Shown: positions 1 to 9,277, counted from the first letter of the stretch. The stretch is DNA of 64,000 nucleotides from Bacillota bacterium (GCA_023397655.1 JAEWTW010000026.1:1-64000); one strand, 5' to 3'. A program made the numbers and translations. The notes: generated from the letters alone by a model not told the origin.

Positions 1-86
1 AGAACTATATTCACTTCTATAACCATGAGCGTATCCAGCTCAAATCAAAACTGACGCCGCTTGAAAAACGACGCCAGTTGGCTTAA
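1..86 (+). CDS. IS3-family transposase OrfB, C-terminal end (partial)
   Basis: Translation ends in YNHERIQLKSKLTPLEKRR followed by QLA and stop. This is nearly identical to the C-terminus of the transposase at 4465-5319 (YNHEHIQLKTKLTPLEKRR). It is the typical tail of the rve integrase domain of IS3 OrfB. Only the last 28 residues are visible, so activity cannot be judged. Confidence 0.85.
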   Translation, partial: NYIHFYNHERIQLKSKLTPLEKRRQLA

Positions 87-143
87 TCTTTTGAATCCCT
101 GCGACAGGGCTCTTTATCCGTGTCTAACCAACGGGGTTCAGTT
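1..143 (+). mobile_element. IS3-family element, right-end remnant (cut by window edge)
   Basis: The last 28 codons of an IS3-type OrfB and the terminal inverted repeat (GGGTTCAGTTC near 133-143) are present. They closely match the corresponding end of the complete element at 4406-5683, with several substitutions, so the two are diverged copies of one family. This copy runs left to right and the complete one right to left, so their OrfB ends face each other across about 4.2 kb. The rest of this copy lies outside the window. Confidence 0.85.
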
Positions 144-183
144 CAAAACGGGAGAGTTCTTTCGTCTTTTTATACTGTGTTTA

Positions 184-1236
184 TCAAAGCACCGGATGAA
201 TGTGTATCCACGTGTTGCCGGGTCTGAGCACGATCTGCTGGCCCTGCGCATCATAGAACATGGTGGGGTCGTCCTCAGACGCACGCTCCCACTTGCCCTT
301 CACAAGCTTGCCGCCGATGTAGAAATCCGCGTCTCCGCCGCCCGTCAGCTTCCAGAGCTTCACACCGCTGGACGTTTTATACGTGCTGTACTGCACAATG
401 ATGTTCTTCACGCTCACCTGTGCGTCCGTCTCGGCAGCCTTAAACGGCTTGCCCCCCATTGACCGAAGGTAAGCGTCGCTGGCAGTGTCGTAGGCATACG
501 TCACATAGTCGCTTTCACCCGAAGCCATGGGCAGCGCGATGTCCGTCACCATATCGCCCCCATAAGCGGTGTCGCCAAACACCCACGGCAGCGGCTTGGG
601 TTCGTAGTCGTACAGCAGTTGTGCGTTTTTCACATCGCCGTAAACGTTGTGCGGGGCGGATTTTCCCTTCACACGCACGAAATAGTCGTCCCATTTGCCC
701 TTCAACCCGTCCACGTCCACTTTGATCTCGTCGTGCAGGTCGTGCCGGTAGAAGTCCGCCGCGCCGGCGTTGCCGCCCGAGCCCGAACCGCCATAGTGCA
801 TAAACACGGCGTCCCACTCGTGCTGGATGAAAAGGAACGGTACGCGTCCACTTCTCACCGGCATGATGCCGTCGGGCAGGTTGTCGGAAAACACACACAC
901 GAAACGGGTGATGCCGCCTTCCACCGGAACCTCGTACACCACGTCGGCCATCTGCAGGCCTGTCTGCGGACGCGCCTTGGCGGAGTTCTCGATCACTGCC
1001 ATCACCGGACGGTAGTATCCGTCGTAAGGCAGACCGGTGGTATATGACAGCGGCACCGGCTCAGGTGTGGGCGTGGGCACAGGCATAGGTTCCGGCGTCG
1101 GCTCCGGCGTCGGCTCCGGCGTGGACACGGGTGCGGAAGTGGGCGCAGGAGTCGCTTCGGGCTGAGGCGGGCTGCAAGCAGCCAGCATTGCAAGAGCGGC
1201 CATTACCGTCAGGGTTATGATCAGAAAGCGCTTCAT
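184..1236 (-). CDS. DUF3048 (YerB-like) lipoprotein
   Basis: The 350-residue precursor has a lipoprotein signal ending in the lipobox LAAC (Cys about residue 21), then a Thr/Pro/Glu linker to about residue 61. The rest is a DUF3048 domain, recognised from the motifs ENSAKARPQTGL, ADVVYE, GGITRFVCVF, PVRSGR and HYGGSG. The family is known as a secreted or membrane-anchored protein of Firmicutes (YerB of Bacillus) with no established reaction. Start ATG has a good AGGAGG site. A TTCAAC-17-TATAAT promoter lies just upstream. The gene stands alone between an IS remnant and a divergent protease gene. Anchoring on the outer face of the membrane is inferred from the lipobox. Confidence 0.9.
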   Translation of the reverse strand: MKRFLIITLTVMAALAMLAACSPPQPEATPAPTSAPVSTPEPTPEPTPEPMPVPTPTPEPVPLSYTTGLPYDGYYRPVMAVIENSAKARPQTGLQMADVVYEVPVEGGITRFVCVFSDNLPDGIMPVRSGRVPFLFIQHEWDAVFMHYGGSGSGGNAGAADFYRHDLHDEIKVDVDGLKGKWDDYFVRVKGKSAPHNVYGDVKNAQLLYDYEPKPLPWVFGDTAYGGDMVTDIALPMASGESDYVTYAYDTASDAYLRSMGGKPFKAAETDAQVSVKNIIVQYSTYKTSSGVKLWKLTGGGDADFYIGGKLVKGKWERASEDDPTMFYDAQGQQIVLRPGNTWIHIHPVL

Positions 1237-1262
1237 GGTGCCTCCTTATCCTCTTTTTGATC

Positions 1263-1291
1263 ATTATAGCATACTCTTCCGTGGTGTTGAA
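1263..1291 (-). promoter_or_regulatory. Promoter of the DUF3048 lipoprotein gene
   Basis: On the minus strand TTCAAC and TATAAT are separated by exactly 17 bases, about 30 bases upstream of the ATG. Assignment is by consensus only. Confidence 0.6.
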
Positions 1292-1367
1292 ATCTGTCGG
1301 AGAAATAAATGTTTGGCTCGCTGGCCTAGATACACCGTAAATTGTTACTAAGCTAAATAATATCCCG

Positions 1368-1406
1368 TTGAATGTATACATCGTATATGTTAAATTATAA
1401 TAACTC
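1368..1406 (+). promoter_or_regulatory. Conserved upstream element, copy 1 (protease paralogue 1)
   Basis: A block of about 39 bases starting TTGAATGTATAC and ending TAACTC contains TATAAT at 1396-1401 and the inverted repeat TATAC-ATC-GTATA. It is closely matched by 5837-5875 upstream of the second protease paralogue. It lies roughly 55-90 bases before the start codon. It is probably the shared promoter or operator. The TTGAAT-TATAAT spacing (22) is too long for a simple sigma-A promoter. Confidence 0.55.
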
Positions 1407-1459
1407 TTTTTAACAATTTTTTTAAAAATGTGGCTATTAAAAATACAGGAGACAGAATT

Positions 1460-4369
1460 ATGAATTGCGGAATTTCAAAGCTTGGAAAAACATTTATCCT
1501 GCTATTGGCTTTGATGCTGATGATGTTGGTATTCGCGTACGATTTGCCGGCGGCACGCGCGGAAGGCGAAGACCCGACGCCCACAGAGACATCCGAGCCA
1601 ACGGAGACGCCCTCGGAAGAACCACAGCCCTCCGAAGAGCCGCAGCCTTCCGAAGAGCCTGCGTCCAGCGCAGAGCCGGAAGCGACAGCAAGCACTTCTG
1701 TTGTGGAAGTATTCTCGAAAATCCCCTACAAATATAATAAAGAAAAGCTCACTGATGCACAGAAAAAGCTCTCCACCAACCTGCTGCAGCTCACGGACAT
1801 GAGCTTTCTCCCGCAGGGGATGACTCAGAGGGACCTGATCAGCCAGATGAAAAAGCTAAACCAGATCGACGAAACAGCCACTCTTAATGCGGATGGTTCC
1901 ACATCGGGCATCAGCGTATATGTGTACGTTCAGGTGAGTGATGCAGTCAACCTTGACATCATCATTCCGTATGTGGACAAGCTGGAAAATCAGGATGAAA
2001 AGCTCGGTCTGGCGGCGGCCTGGGTGGACGCCGAAGACCTTGAAGAGCTTGCCGCGCTGAGCAGCGTACAGAGCATACGCGAGGTAATGCCCCCCATCGT
2101 CAGACAGGGTTCAGAGATGACCGAAGGTGATTGGATTTTAAACGCGGACGATGTGCGGGCTTTGGGTGCCATGGGCTCAGGTGTCAAGGTGGGCATCATA
2201 TCCGACGGTGTCAACAACAGTGACGACGCTGTGGCCAGTGGCGACCTGCCGAATGACGTCACCGTGCTCAGTGATAGCTATCCTGAGGGTGGCGACGAAG
2301 GCACCGCAATGTTGGAGATCGTGTACGACATGGCGCCCGATGCCGACCTTTATTTCCATGACTGCGGTTCATCCATTCTTGATTTTAACGACGCAGTCGA
2401 TGCATTAATTGCCGCTGGCTGTGACATCGTGTGCGACGATATCGGCTGGCGTGATGAGCCTTTTTTTGAGGAAGGCACCGTGGGAAGTCACGTGGCTGAT
2501 GTGCTCGCATCCCACGATATTCTCTATATTTCCGGTGCGGGCAACGATGCGAACAACCATTATCAGGGTGTCTACAAAGAGTTTGAAGACACGGATTTAG
2601 CTGATTTCAGCGGCAACGGAACCATTCCATTTTTGGAGATTCACGCTTATCCAGGCGAACAATTGATTGCTATTTTGCAGTGGAATGACGCATTTGGCGC
2701 TTCCGCCAACGATTTTGATTTGTTATTACTGGATGCATATGATTATTCCATAGTCGATTATAGTGATTATATACAGGACGGTAACGATAATCCGTTGGAG
2801 ATAATTGATTATACAAACAACACCGGTTCATTTAAATCATATCTGCTCGCTGCTTTCAACTATGAAGGGGCCGCAGCAGCAAAAACACTTGAGATATTTA
2901 CTTATGGTGATGCCCGTTATGAGGGTATAACAGTCAGGTCAGATTCAATATACGGCCATTCGGCTGTGACTGACGTGTTCACATGCGGTGCTATACAGCC
3001 GAACGCTCCAAGTTCCATTGAAACTTTCTCATCGCAGGGTCCAGTCACGATGCTGTCAGGCTCCCGCGCGAAACCGGATATCTGCGGCATCGACGGTGTT
3101 TCCATTTCCGGTGCGGGTGGTTTAGGTTATAATATTTATACTCATGATTACAAATTCTATGGTACCAGTGCTTCCGCCGCGCATATCGTCGGGGTGGCGG
3201 CGCTGCTCAAATCACGGTATCCCGAGGCGCACAATAAGGACATGAAGAAGCTCATCACCCGCACGGGTCACGATTGTGGAGAATACGGGCGTGACAATGT
3301 ATTCGGGTACGGACTGTGCAACGCGTATGCGGCCGCTAACACTTGTAATTACGTCACGTTCGATACCGACGGAGGCAGCTTTGTTTATGCTCAGTTGCTC
3401 GCGTGGGGAGACAAGGTCATCAAGCCGGCCAATCCCAGCCGGACGGGCTACACTTTCGACGGTTGGTACACCAGCAATTCTGATTTCTCATTGGCCAACA
3501 GGTGGGATTTCAACGTCAATACAGTCGCGTCAGACACCACGCTGTACGCCCACTGGGCAGATGTAAGCATTCCTTCGCCGGAAATAACAGCGTCCACTTA
3601 CAACAGCGCGACAATCACTTGGACAACAGTGAGTGGAGCTGCTGGTTATGAGTTGTTCAGGTCAACCGAGGAGTTGGGTACATATACGCCGGTATACAAC
3701 GGAAGCACGACAAGCTTCACTGACACCAGCCTTTTGACGGGAACTGCATATTTTTATAAGGTCAGGACATCCGACGGGCCTGGCGAGTTTAGTACCGTAC
3801 GTACGGTCATGCCTATGCTGAACATCTCATTTGTGTTCCCCGCGTCCAATTCATTCACTTCAGTCAAAGTCCAGTGGACTGCCGTTACTGGCGCCAGCGG
3901 GTATGAATTATGGGCATGCACGCAGAAATACGGCACCTATTTGCTAAAATACACCAGTTCAAGCACTGTGCGCAATTATGTGCTTTCAAGTCTGAAAACA
4001 AACAGGGTATATTATTATAAGGTACGGGCTTTCCGGACAGTCAACGGCCAGAGGATTTTTGGAGACTACTCGGTCATACAGTCTATCTCTGTAGGCTCTC
4101 CGGGCATTGTGGTATCGCGCGCTTCGTCCACCAGCGCCAAAATCGAGTGGCTGGCCATGACAGGCGTTTCTGGCTACGAGGTATGGCGTGCTACAAAGAA
4201 GGCTGGTCCCTATAGTTTAAAATATACTGCAAAAACCACAACCTCCAACTGGACCAACGCGGGTCTGGTAACAGGAAAAGCATATTATTATAAGGTGAGA
4301 GCCTGGAAAGTTGTGAACGGAACAAAGGTCTTCAGCCAGTTCTCACCGATTAATTCGGTGGTGCCGTAA
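1460..4369 (+). CDS. Secreted subtilase/sedolisin-like protein with Flg_new and FN3 domains (paralogue 1)
   Basis: The 969-residue precursor has a signal peptide (LLLALMLMMLVFAYDLPAARA), an acidic Thr/Pro/Glu linker (about 36-78) and a propeptide-like segment. The S8/S53-like domain keeps the nucleophile motif GTSASAAH (Ser about 570). The motif that carries His in subtilases reads DEGTAMLEIVYDMAPDA (Glu about 280), and the Asp motif reads IISDGV. A Listeria-Bacteroides (Flg_new) repeat follows (about 628-700), then three FN3-like repeats ending in SVVP. Glu-for-His recalls the Glu/Asp/Ser chemistry of sedolisins. Proteolytic activity is inferred, not certain. The start is the ATG after AGGAGACAGAATT. 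A longer frame from 1430 lacks a ribosome site. No LPXTG or S-layer anchor is seen. Confidence 0.85.
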   Translation: MNCGISKLGKTFILLLALMLMMLVFAYDLPAARAEGEDPTPTETSEPTETPSEEPQPSEEPQPSEEPASSAEPEATASTSVVEVFSKIPYKYNKEKLTDAQKKLSTNLLQLTDMSFLPQGMTQRDLISQMKKLNQIDETATLNADGSTSGISVYVYVQVSDAVNLDIIIPYVDKLENQDEKLGLAAAWVDAEDLEELAALSSVQSIREVMPPIVRQGSEMTEGDWILNADDVRALGAMGSGVKVGIISDGVNNSDDAVASGDLPNDVTVLSDSYPEGGDEGTAMLEIVYDMAPDADLYFHDCGSSILDFNDAVDALIAAGCDIVCDDIGWRDEPFFEEGTVGSHVADVLASHDILYISGAGNDANNHYQGVYKEFEDTDLADFSGNGTIPFLEIHAYPGEQLIAILQWNDAFGASANDFDLLLLDAYDYSIVDYSDYIQDGNDNPLEIIDYTNNTGSFKSYLLAAFNYEGAAAAKTLEIFTYGDARYEGITVRSDSIYGHSAVTDVFTCGAIQPNAPSSIETFSSQGPVTMLSGSRAKPDICGIDGVSISGAGGLGYNIYTHDYKFYGTSASAAHIVGVAALLKSRYPEAHNKDMKKLITRTGHDCGEYGRDNVFGYGLCNAYAAANTCNYVTFDTDGGSFVYAQLLAWGDKVIKPANPSRTGYTFDGWYTSNSDFSLANRWDFNVNTVASDTTLYAHWADVSIPSPEITASTYNSATITWTTVSGAAGYELFRSTEELGTYTPVYNGSTTSFTDTSLLTGTAYFYKVRTSDGPGEFSTVRTVMPMLNISFVFPASNSFTSVKVQWTAVTGASGYELWACTQKYGTYLLKYTSSSTVRNYVLSSLKTNRVYYYKVRAFRTVNGQRIFGDYSVIQSISVGSPGIVVSRASSTSAKIEWLAMTGVSGYEVWRATKKAGPYSLKYTAKTTTSNWTNAGLVTGKAYYYKVRAWKVVNGTKVFSQFSPINSVVP

Positions 4370-4464
4370 AATTGACAGGTTTTTTGATAGAGGCTGCTCT
4401 GTAAGTGGACTGAACCCTGCTAATTGGACACGAATAAAAGGCCTGGTCGCAGGAATTCAAAAGA

Positions 4465-5319
4465 TTAAGCCAACTGACGTCGTTTTTCAAGCGGCGTCAG
4501 TTTTGTTTTAAGTTGAATATGCTCGTGGTTATAGAAGTGGATATAATTCTCAATCAAGAGCCGAGCCTCGGTGATCGTCTTTGGTTTACACCTGCGGATG
4601 CATTCTGTCTTCAGTATACTGAAGAAGTTTTCCGCCATTGCATTATCATAGCAATTTCCTCGCCTTGACATAGAAGGCGTAATGCCGTACTTTTGTGTCA
4701 GGTGGAAATATGCATGGGACGTGTATTGAAACCCCTGGTCACTGTGGAGTTGCAGCTCTGCAGTGACCACTTCTTTTTCTTTGGCTGAACGAATGGTGTT
4801 CAATACCAGATTGATCGATTGTTCTGTACCCATTTGATAAGCAACAATGCTCTGATCATACAAGTCCCGGATCATGGATAAAAACAGCGTACCCTGTGAC
4901 GTTTTAATATAAGAAATATCTGTCACCCACTTTTCGTTTGGTCGTTGGGCAGTAAAATCCCGGTTCAGTAAGTTTGAATACCGATGCAACTCGTCGCCCA
5001 TCTGCTGATATTTTCTTCTCCGCCGAATCTGCGCCAGTAACCCATACTTATTCATGATCCGCAGAACAGCCTTATGGTTCACCCGTTGCCCGTGGCGTTC
5101 CAGCCAGATGCATACCCTTCGATATCCGTAAGTACCGCTTACTTCCCTTTGACATTGAGCAATCTGTTCGGCCAGAGCGTTTTCCGCAGTATAGAGTGCC
5201 TGCCGATTAAGAAATGCGTAGTACCCACTTCTGGACACCTCAAAGAACTCACACATTAGTTTAATCGGATATTTAGCTGCATGTCTCTGAATGGCGATAT
5301 ACTTGATTTCTGGCCTCAC
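4465..5319 (-). CDS. IS3-family transposase OrfB (DDE integrase)
   Basis: The 284-residue protein has an N-terminal HTH_21-like region (EQIAQCQREVSGTYGYRR) and an rve integrase core. The acidic triad is visible in WVTDISYI, LHSDQGFQYTS and AMAENFFSILKTE. The GTG start overlaps the TGA stop of OrfA (GTGA), which suggests translational coupling. Many IS3 elements also make a frameshifted OrfAB fusion, but no obvious slippery run was seen here. The protein is full length for the family. Confidence 0.9.
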   Translation of the reverse strand: MRPEIKYIAIQRHAAKYPIKLMCEFFEVSRSGYYAFLNRQALYTAENALAEQIAQCQREVSGTYGYRRVCIWLERHGQRVNHKAVLRIMNKYGLLAQIRRRRKYQQMGDELHRYSNLLNRDFTAQRPNEKWVTDISYIKTSQGTLFLSMIRDLYDQSIVAYQMGTEQSINLVLNTIRSAKEKEVVTAELQLHSDQGFQYTSHAYFHLTQKYGITPSMSRRGNCYDNAMAENFFSILKTECIRRCKPKTITEARLLIENYIHFYNHEHIQLKTKLTPLEKRRQLA

Positions 5320-5606
5320 ATCCTTCCAGCAGCTTGAAGAAAAGACCGGTATAAATTCACTTCCATCTCAAGCCGTTCAATGCGTTCTATGTATTCCTGT
5401 TCAGTCGTCAGCAGCCGTTTTCTTGGCCGTCCCTTTGGTTTTGGAATACTAATCGGTGCTCGTTTGCTTCTGTTGTATCGTTCAACCAACTTTTTAATCT
5501 GTGCTTTGGTTAATCCATATTTCTCTGCAATGAACCGATGCGTCATGCCTTGTTCTTTCATCTCTAAGACTTGTAGAATGATGTCCTTCCCAAAGTGCTT
5601 CCCCAT
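5316..5606 (-). CDS. IS3-family transposase OrfA (helix-turn-helix)
   Basis: The 96-residue protein has an HTH (EMKEQGMTHRFIAEKYGLTK), a basic stretch (KPKGRPRKR) and a C-terminal helix with leucine-zipper-like spacing (EYIERIERLEMEVNLYRSFL). This is typical of IS3 OrfA, which binds the element ends. It has a good AGGAGG ribosome site and a 3-base overlap with OrfB. Confidence 0.85.
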   Translation of the reverse strand: MGKHFGKDIILQVLEMKEQGMTHRFIAEKYGLTKAQIKKLVERYNRSKRAPISIPKPKGRPRKRLLTTEQEYIERIERLEMEVNLYRSFLQAAGRM

Positions 5607-5836
5607 AATTAAAAACCTCCTGCCGTTTTATCCTACGACAGGAGGCCTTTTTTCTCAATGTCCGTTTTCTGGGGTTCAGTCCAAAGGGCAGCCTTTTTCT
5701 TTATATTCCATAACACAGAGCCGCCCGATCTTGAGCGTTACTTTCCGTTTGCTGCCGGAGAAGAATGGCTATATCAGACCCGACTTACGGGTTATGTAAT
5801 ATTTTCTCCCTTTTTGGCAAATCTTAATAAAACCCA

Positions 5837-5875
5837 TTGAATGTATACGGCAGATATGTTAAATTATTATAACTC
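5837..5875 (+). promoter_or_regulatory. Conserved upstream element, copy 2 (protease paralogue 2)
   Basis: This block matches 1368-1406 closely, both starting TTGAATGTATAC and ending TAACTC. It lies 75-112 bases before the ATG of paralogue 2. The TATAAT of copy 1 is TTATTAT here, and the TATAC/GTATA inverted repeat is degenerate. Confidence 0.5.
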
Positions 5876-5948
5876 GGCATACACTTGTCATATTCGATCT
5901 CAAGTCTACTAGCGGTCCCCCGCTAAATAATAAACAGGAGATAGAACC

Positions 5949-8912
5949 ATGAGCTGCAGACATTCAAGGTTTGGAAAAACACTCATCTTGCTACTGGCTT
6001 TGATGCTGATGCTGTCGGTATTCACTTACGATATGCCGGCCGCACGCGCGGAAGGCGAAGCCCCGGCACCTACCGAAACACCCGCGCCCTCGGAGACGCC
6101 ACCGGAAGAACCGGTGCCCACGGAAGAACCGGCGCCCTCGGAGGAACCGCAGCCGTCAGAAGAGCCGCAGCCCTCCGAAGAGCCTGCACCCAGCGAAGAA
6201 ACGGAAGCAGGCGATGATGCCGTCGTCGTGCCGGATACCTTCCCGGGCGGGGCTTATCAAGGCGATGCTTTTAAGTTTGGTTTAGCCGATTTTAAAAAAC
6301 CAATGCTCAACGAAGCACAGAAAAAACTTTCCACCAACCTGCTGCAGCTTACGGACAAGAGCTTCCTCCCGTCAGGCATGTCTCAGGGAGACCTGATCAA
6401 ACAGATGAAGACGCAGAACCAGATCAACGGAACAGCCACGCTCAACGCAGATGGCTCCGCCTCGGGCATCAGCGTTTATGTTTATGTAAAAATTTACGAT
6501 TCGGCCAGCCTTGACATGATCGCCCCGTATATGAACAAGCTGGAAAATAAGGATGAGAAGCTCGGGCTGGCAGCGGCCTGGGTGGATGTTAATGACCTTG
6601 AAGCCCTTGCCGCGCTGAGCGGCGTGCAGAGTATTCAAGAAGTGCTGCCCCCCTTCGTAAGAGCAGGCTCCGAAATGACCGAAGGAGACGCTCTGATGAA
6701 TGGTGATGATGTTCGCAACACGCTGGGTTACTCCGGCGCGGGGATCAAAGTCGGCATCATCTCTGACGGTGTGGACGCCCTTGGCGATTCTGTGGCCAGC
6801 GGCGACCTGCCCAATGATGTGACAGTGCTCAGCAACACGCAGGGCGGAGATGAAGGCACCGCCATGCTGGAAATCGTGTACGACATGGCGCCCGACGCCG
6901 ACTTGTATTTCCACGATTGCGGCTCCAACACGCTGGCTTTCAATTCTGCGATTGACGATCTGGTGGCCGCCGGGTGCGACGTGATCTGTGACGACATCGG
7001 CTGGCTTCTGGAGCCCTATTTTGAAGAGGGCACGGTGGGCGGCCATGTAGCCAGCGTGCTCGCCGCAAACGATATCGTCTATGTGTCCTCCTCGGGCAAC
7101 TCGGGCAGCGAGCACTATCAGGGCACCTATAAAAAGTTCCCCACCAACGTCTATGGCTTCAGCAATATTGCCGACTTCAGCGGCAACGGCACCGACCCGT
7201 GCATGTACGCTTATGTTCCGGAAGGCGACACGTTCTTTGCAATCCTGCAGTGGAATGACGCGTTTGGCGCATCGGCTAACGATTACGACTTTGCCTTTGT
7301 GAACGCGGATACAGGTGCGCTGCTGGACAGCTCCAGTTTCTATCAGACGGGCGATGATGACCCCTTGGAGATATGCGAATATACCGCCAGTTCCAATATT
7401 AACATTGCGATATTAGTTCAGAATTTCGGCGGATATGCTGCTGCCAAGACGCTGGAGATTTACACTTACGGTGGGTCGTTGTACACCAACAACAGATATA
7501 TGCCGGACTCCATTTTCGGGCATCCGGCGGTAACGAACGCCATCGCGTGCGGTGCGATCGACCAGGCAACCCCTGACATCATTGAGCCTTTCTCTTCTCA
7601 GGGCCCGGTCACGATGCTTTCAGGCGTGCGCGCCAAGCCGGAAATCTGCGGCATCGACGGCGTCTCCGTCACGGGCGCGGGCGGCTTCCCCAGCACGTTC
7701 TACGGCACCAGCGCGGCTGCGCCGCATGTCGCCGCAGTTGCAGCACTGCTCAAGTCCAAGTATCCTGAGGCAAGCGGTGCTGAAATCAGGAAGGTGATAC
7801 TCGCCACCGGTTCCGACCGCGGAGCCACCGGACGCGACAACATCTACGGCTACGGTCTGGCGGATGCGTATAAGGCCGCTACGAGCTATCTGTACGCCAC
7901 GTTTAATGTCGGCGGCGGCAGCGCGGTCACCGGCCAGCTGGTCACCAGCGGCAGCAAACTGACCAAACCGTCTAACCCCACACGGTCGGGTTACACGTTC
8001 GACGGCTGGTACAAGAGTGATGCCGACTTCTCAGCTGGCAACAGATGGGACTTCAATGTTGATACTGTTACGACTGACACGATGCTCTATGCGCACTGGG
8101 CAGATACCAGCGTTCCTGCCCCCGAAGTCACCGCGTTCACCTACGACACCGCCACGCTGTCGTGGCCTGCTGTCAGCGGCGCTACCGGCTATGAGGTGTT
8201 CCGCTCAACGGAAGAATTGGGCTCATACGCCTCGGTTTATAACGGTAGCGCGACCACCTTTACCGATACCGACCTGTTGACGGGCACCATGTATTACTAC
8301 AAGGTCAGGACAACCAACGGGCCGGGCGAATTCAGCACCGTTCGTGCAGTGACGCCCATGCTGTCCATCTCGTTCGTGTTTCCCGCGTCCAACTCGTTTA
8401 CCTCAATCAAGGTTCAGTGGTACGCCGTCGCGGGTGCCAGCGGGTATGAGCTATGGTCTTGTACGCAAAAATATGGCTCATATATCCTCAAAACCACCAC
8501 CTCAAGCTCCCTGCGTAATTTTACGATGACAGGGCTGAAAACGAATCGGGTGTATTATTTTAAGGTGCGGGCTTTCCGGACAGTCAACGGTGTGAGGGTT
8601 TACGGCGACTACGCGGTTACCCAGTCCATCCCCGTGGGCGCTACCAACCTTGTGGTGTCACGCGCTTCGTCCACCAGCGCAAAAATCGAGTGGCTTGCCA
8701 TGTCGGATGCTGCGGGCTACGAGATATGGCGCGCCACGAAGAAGGCGGGCCCTTACGGGTTAAAATACACCGCCAAGTCTTCAACTTCCAGCTGGACCAA
8801 TTCAGGCCTGACAACGGGCAAAGCGTACTACTATAAAATCAGAGCTTGGAAGATCGTAAACGGAGCCAAGTACTATGGCGCATTCTCTCCGGTCAATTCA
8901 GTGGTGCCGTGA
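5949..8912 (+). CDS. Secreted subtilase/sedolisin-like protein with Flg_new and FN3 domains (paralogue 2)
   Basis: The 987-residue paralogue of the protein at 1460 has the same architecture. It has a signal peptide, a longer Pro/Glu-rich linker (about 38-87), an S8/S53-like domain, one Flg_new repeat (about 649-718) and three FN3-like repeats ending in SVVP. The nucleophile motif is GTSAAAPHVAAVAALLKSKYP (Ser about 588), closer to classical subtilases than paralogue 1. The IISDGV and DEGTAMLEIVYDMAPDA motifs are conserved, so Glu-for-His is a shared trait and not decay. Start follows AACAGGAGATAGAACC. A strong hairpin terminator lies after the stop. The pair arose by duplication, now split by an IS. 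Confidence 0.87.
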   Translation: MSCRHSRFGKTLILLLALMLMLSVFTYDMPAARAEGEAPAPTETPAPSETPPEEPVPTEEPAPSEEPQPSEEPQPSEEPAPSEETEAGDDAVVVPDTFPGGAYQGDAFKFGLADFKKPMLNEAQKKLSTNLLQLTDKSFLPSGMSQGDLIKQMKTQNQINGTATLNADGSASGISVYVYVKIYDSASLDMIAPYMNKLENKDEKLGLAAAWVDVNDLEALAALSGVQSIQEVLPPFVRAGSEMTEGDALMNGDDVRNTLGYSGAGIKVGIISDGVDALGDSVASGDLPNDVTVLSNTQGGDEGTAMLEIVYDMAPDADLYFHDCGSNTLAFNSAIDDLVAAGCDVICDDIGWLLEPYFEEGTVGGHVASVLAANDIVYVSSSGNSGSEHYQGTYKKFPTNVYGFSNIADFSGNGTDPCMYAYVPEGDTFFAILQWNDAFGASANDYDFAFVNADTGALLDSSSFYQTGDDDPLEICEYTASSNINIAILVQNFGGYAAAKTLEIYTYGGSLYTNNRYMPDSIFGHPAVTNAIACGAIDQATPDIIEPFSSQGPVTMLSGVRAKPEICGIDGVSVTGAGGFPSTFYGTSAAAPHVAAVAALLKSKYPEASGAEIRKVILATGSDRGATGRDNIYGYGLADAYKAATSYLYATFNVGGGSAVTGQLVTSGSKLTKPSNPTRSGYTFDGWYKSDADFSAGNRWDFNVDTVTTDTMLYAHWADTSVPAPEVTAFTYDTATLSWPAVSGATGYEVFRSTEELGSYASVYNGSATTFTDTDLLTGTMYYYKVRTTNGPGEFSTVRAVTPMLSISFVFPASNSFTSIKVQWYAVAGASGYELWSCTQKYGSYILKTTTSSSLRNFTMTGLKTNRVYYFKVRAFRTVNGVRVYGDYAVTQSIPVGATNLVVSRASSTSAKIEWLAMSDAAGYEIWRATKKAGPYGLKYTAKSSTSSWTNSGLTTGKAYYYKIRAWKIVNGAKYYGAFSPVNSVVP

Positions 8913-8946
8913 TCTTATCTTTTATTAATGCACATTCATTCTAATT

Positions 8947-8980
8947 GTGAAGGGCGCTCCCAAGTCGGAGCGCCTTTCAC
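8947..8980 (+). terminator. Hairpin terminator after protease paralogue 2
   Basis: A 14-base nearly perfect stem (GTGAAGGGCGCTCC with its complement) has a 6-base loop. The following tract is only moderately T-rich. It ends the gene at 5949-8912. The rest of the 365-base gap to the next gene is AT-rich leader with no reading frame recognised. Confidence 0.7.
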
Positions 8981-9133
8981 TATAACCCTTGCTAAAAGCG
9001 CGTATTTAAAAGCACAATATTGCCCTTTTTATTCACCTGTTAGCGAAATCCCGCCTATCTGAGTTTCAGCTTTGTTTGGCCAGTGCCGGATACATATGAA
9101 ATTTTTGTATGAAGAGTTTTTTTGATTAAGTCT

Positions 9134-9161
9134 TTGTTTTTGTTGTTATATATGTTATAAC
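9134..9161 (+). promoter_or_regulatory. Possible promoter of the SpoIID-like gene
   Basis: TTGTTT and TATAAC are 16 bases apart in an AT-rich tract about 117 bases upstream of the ATG. The consensus is weak, so this is tentative. Confidence 0.35.
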
Positions 9162-9277
9162 TATAAGTGTATAAATGTTAAGTTTATATTTCTATACTGT
9201 TACAATTTGCAGAAATTATATCCATGACCGAACACCGCAGACTAAACTCGCGTTAATAGTCACAAAGGGGGACAAAG

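Larger units (their letters stand above)
4406..5683 (-). mobile_element. IS3-family insertion sequence, complete
   Basis: Inverted repeats TGGACTGAACCC (4406-4417) and GGGTTCAGTCCA (5672-5683) bound two overlapping reading frames, OrfA and OrfB. Weaker outer matches (GGCTGC at 4393-4398 and GCAGCC at 5687-5692) may extend the ends. No clear target-site duplication is seen. The element lies between the 3' end of protease paralogue 1 and the upstream region of paralogue 2. Both transposase frames look intact. Confidence 0.85.

Noticed and set aside
6372..7115. Minus-strand frame of 247 codons inside protease paralogue 2
   Set aside because: It mirrors the conserved protease domain; no ribosome site or domain.
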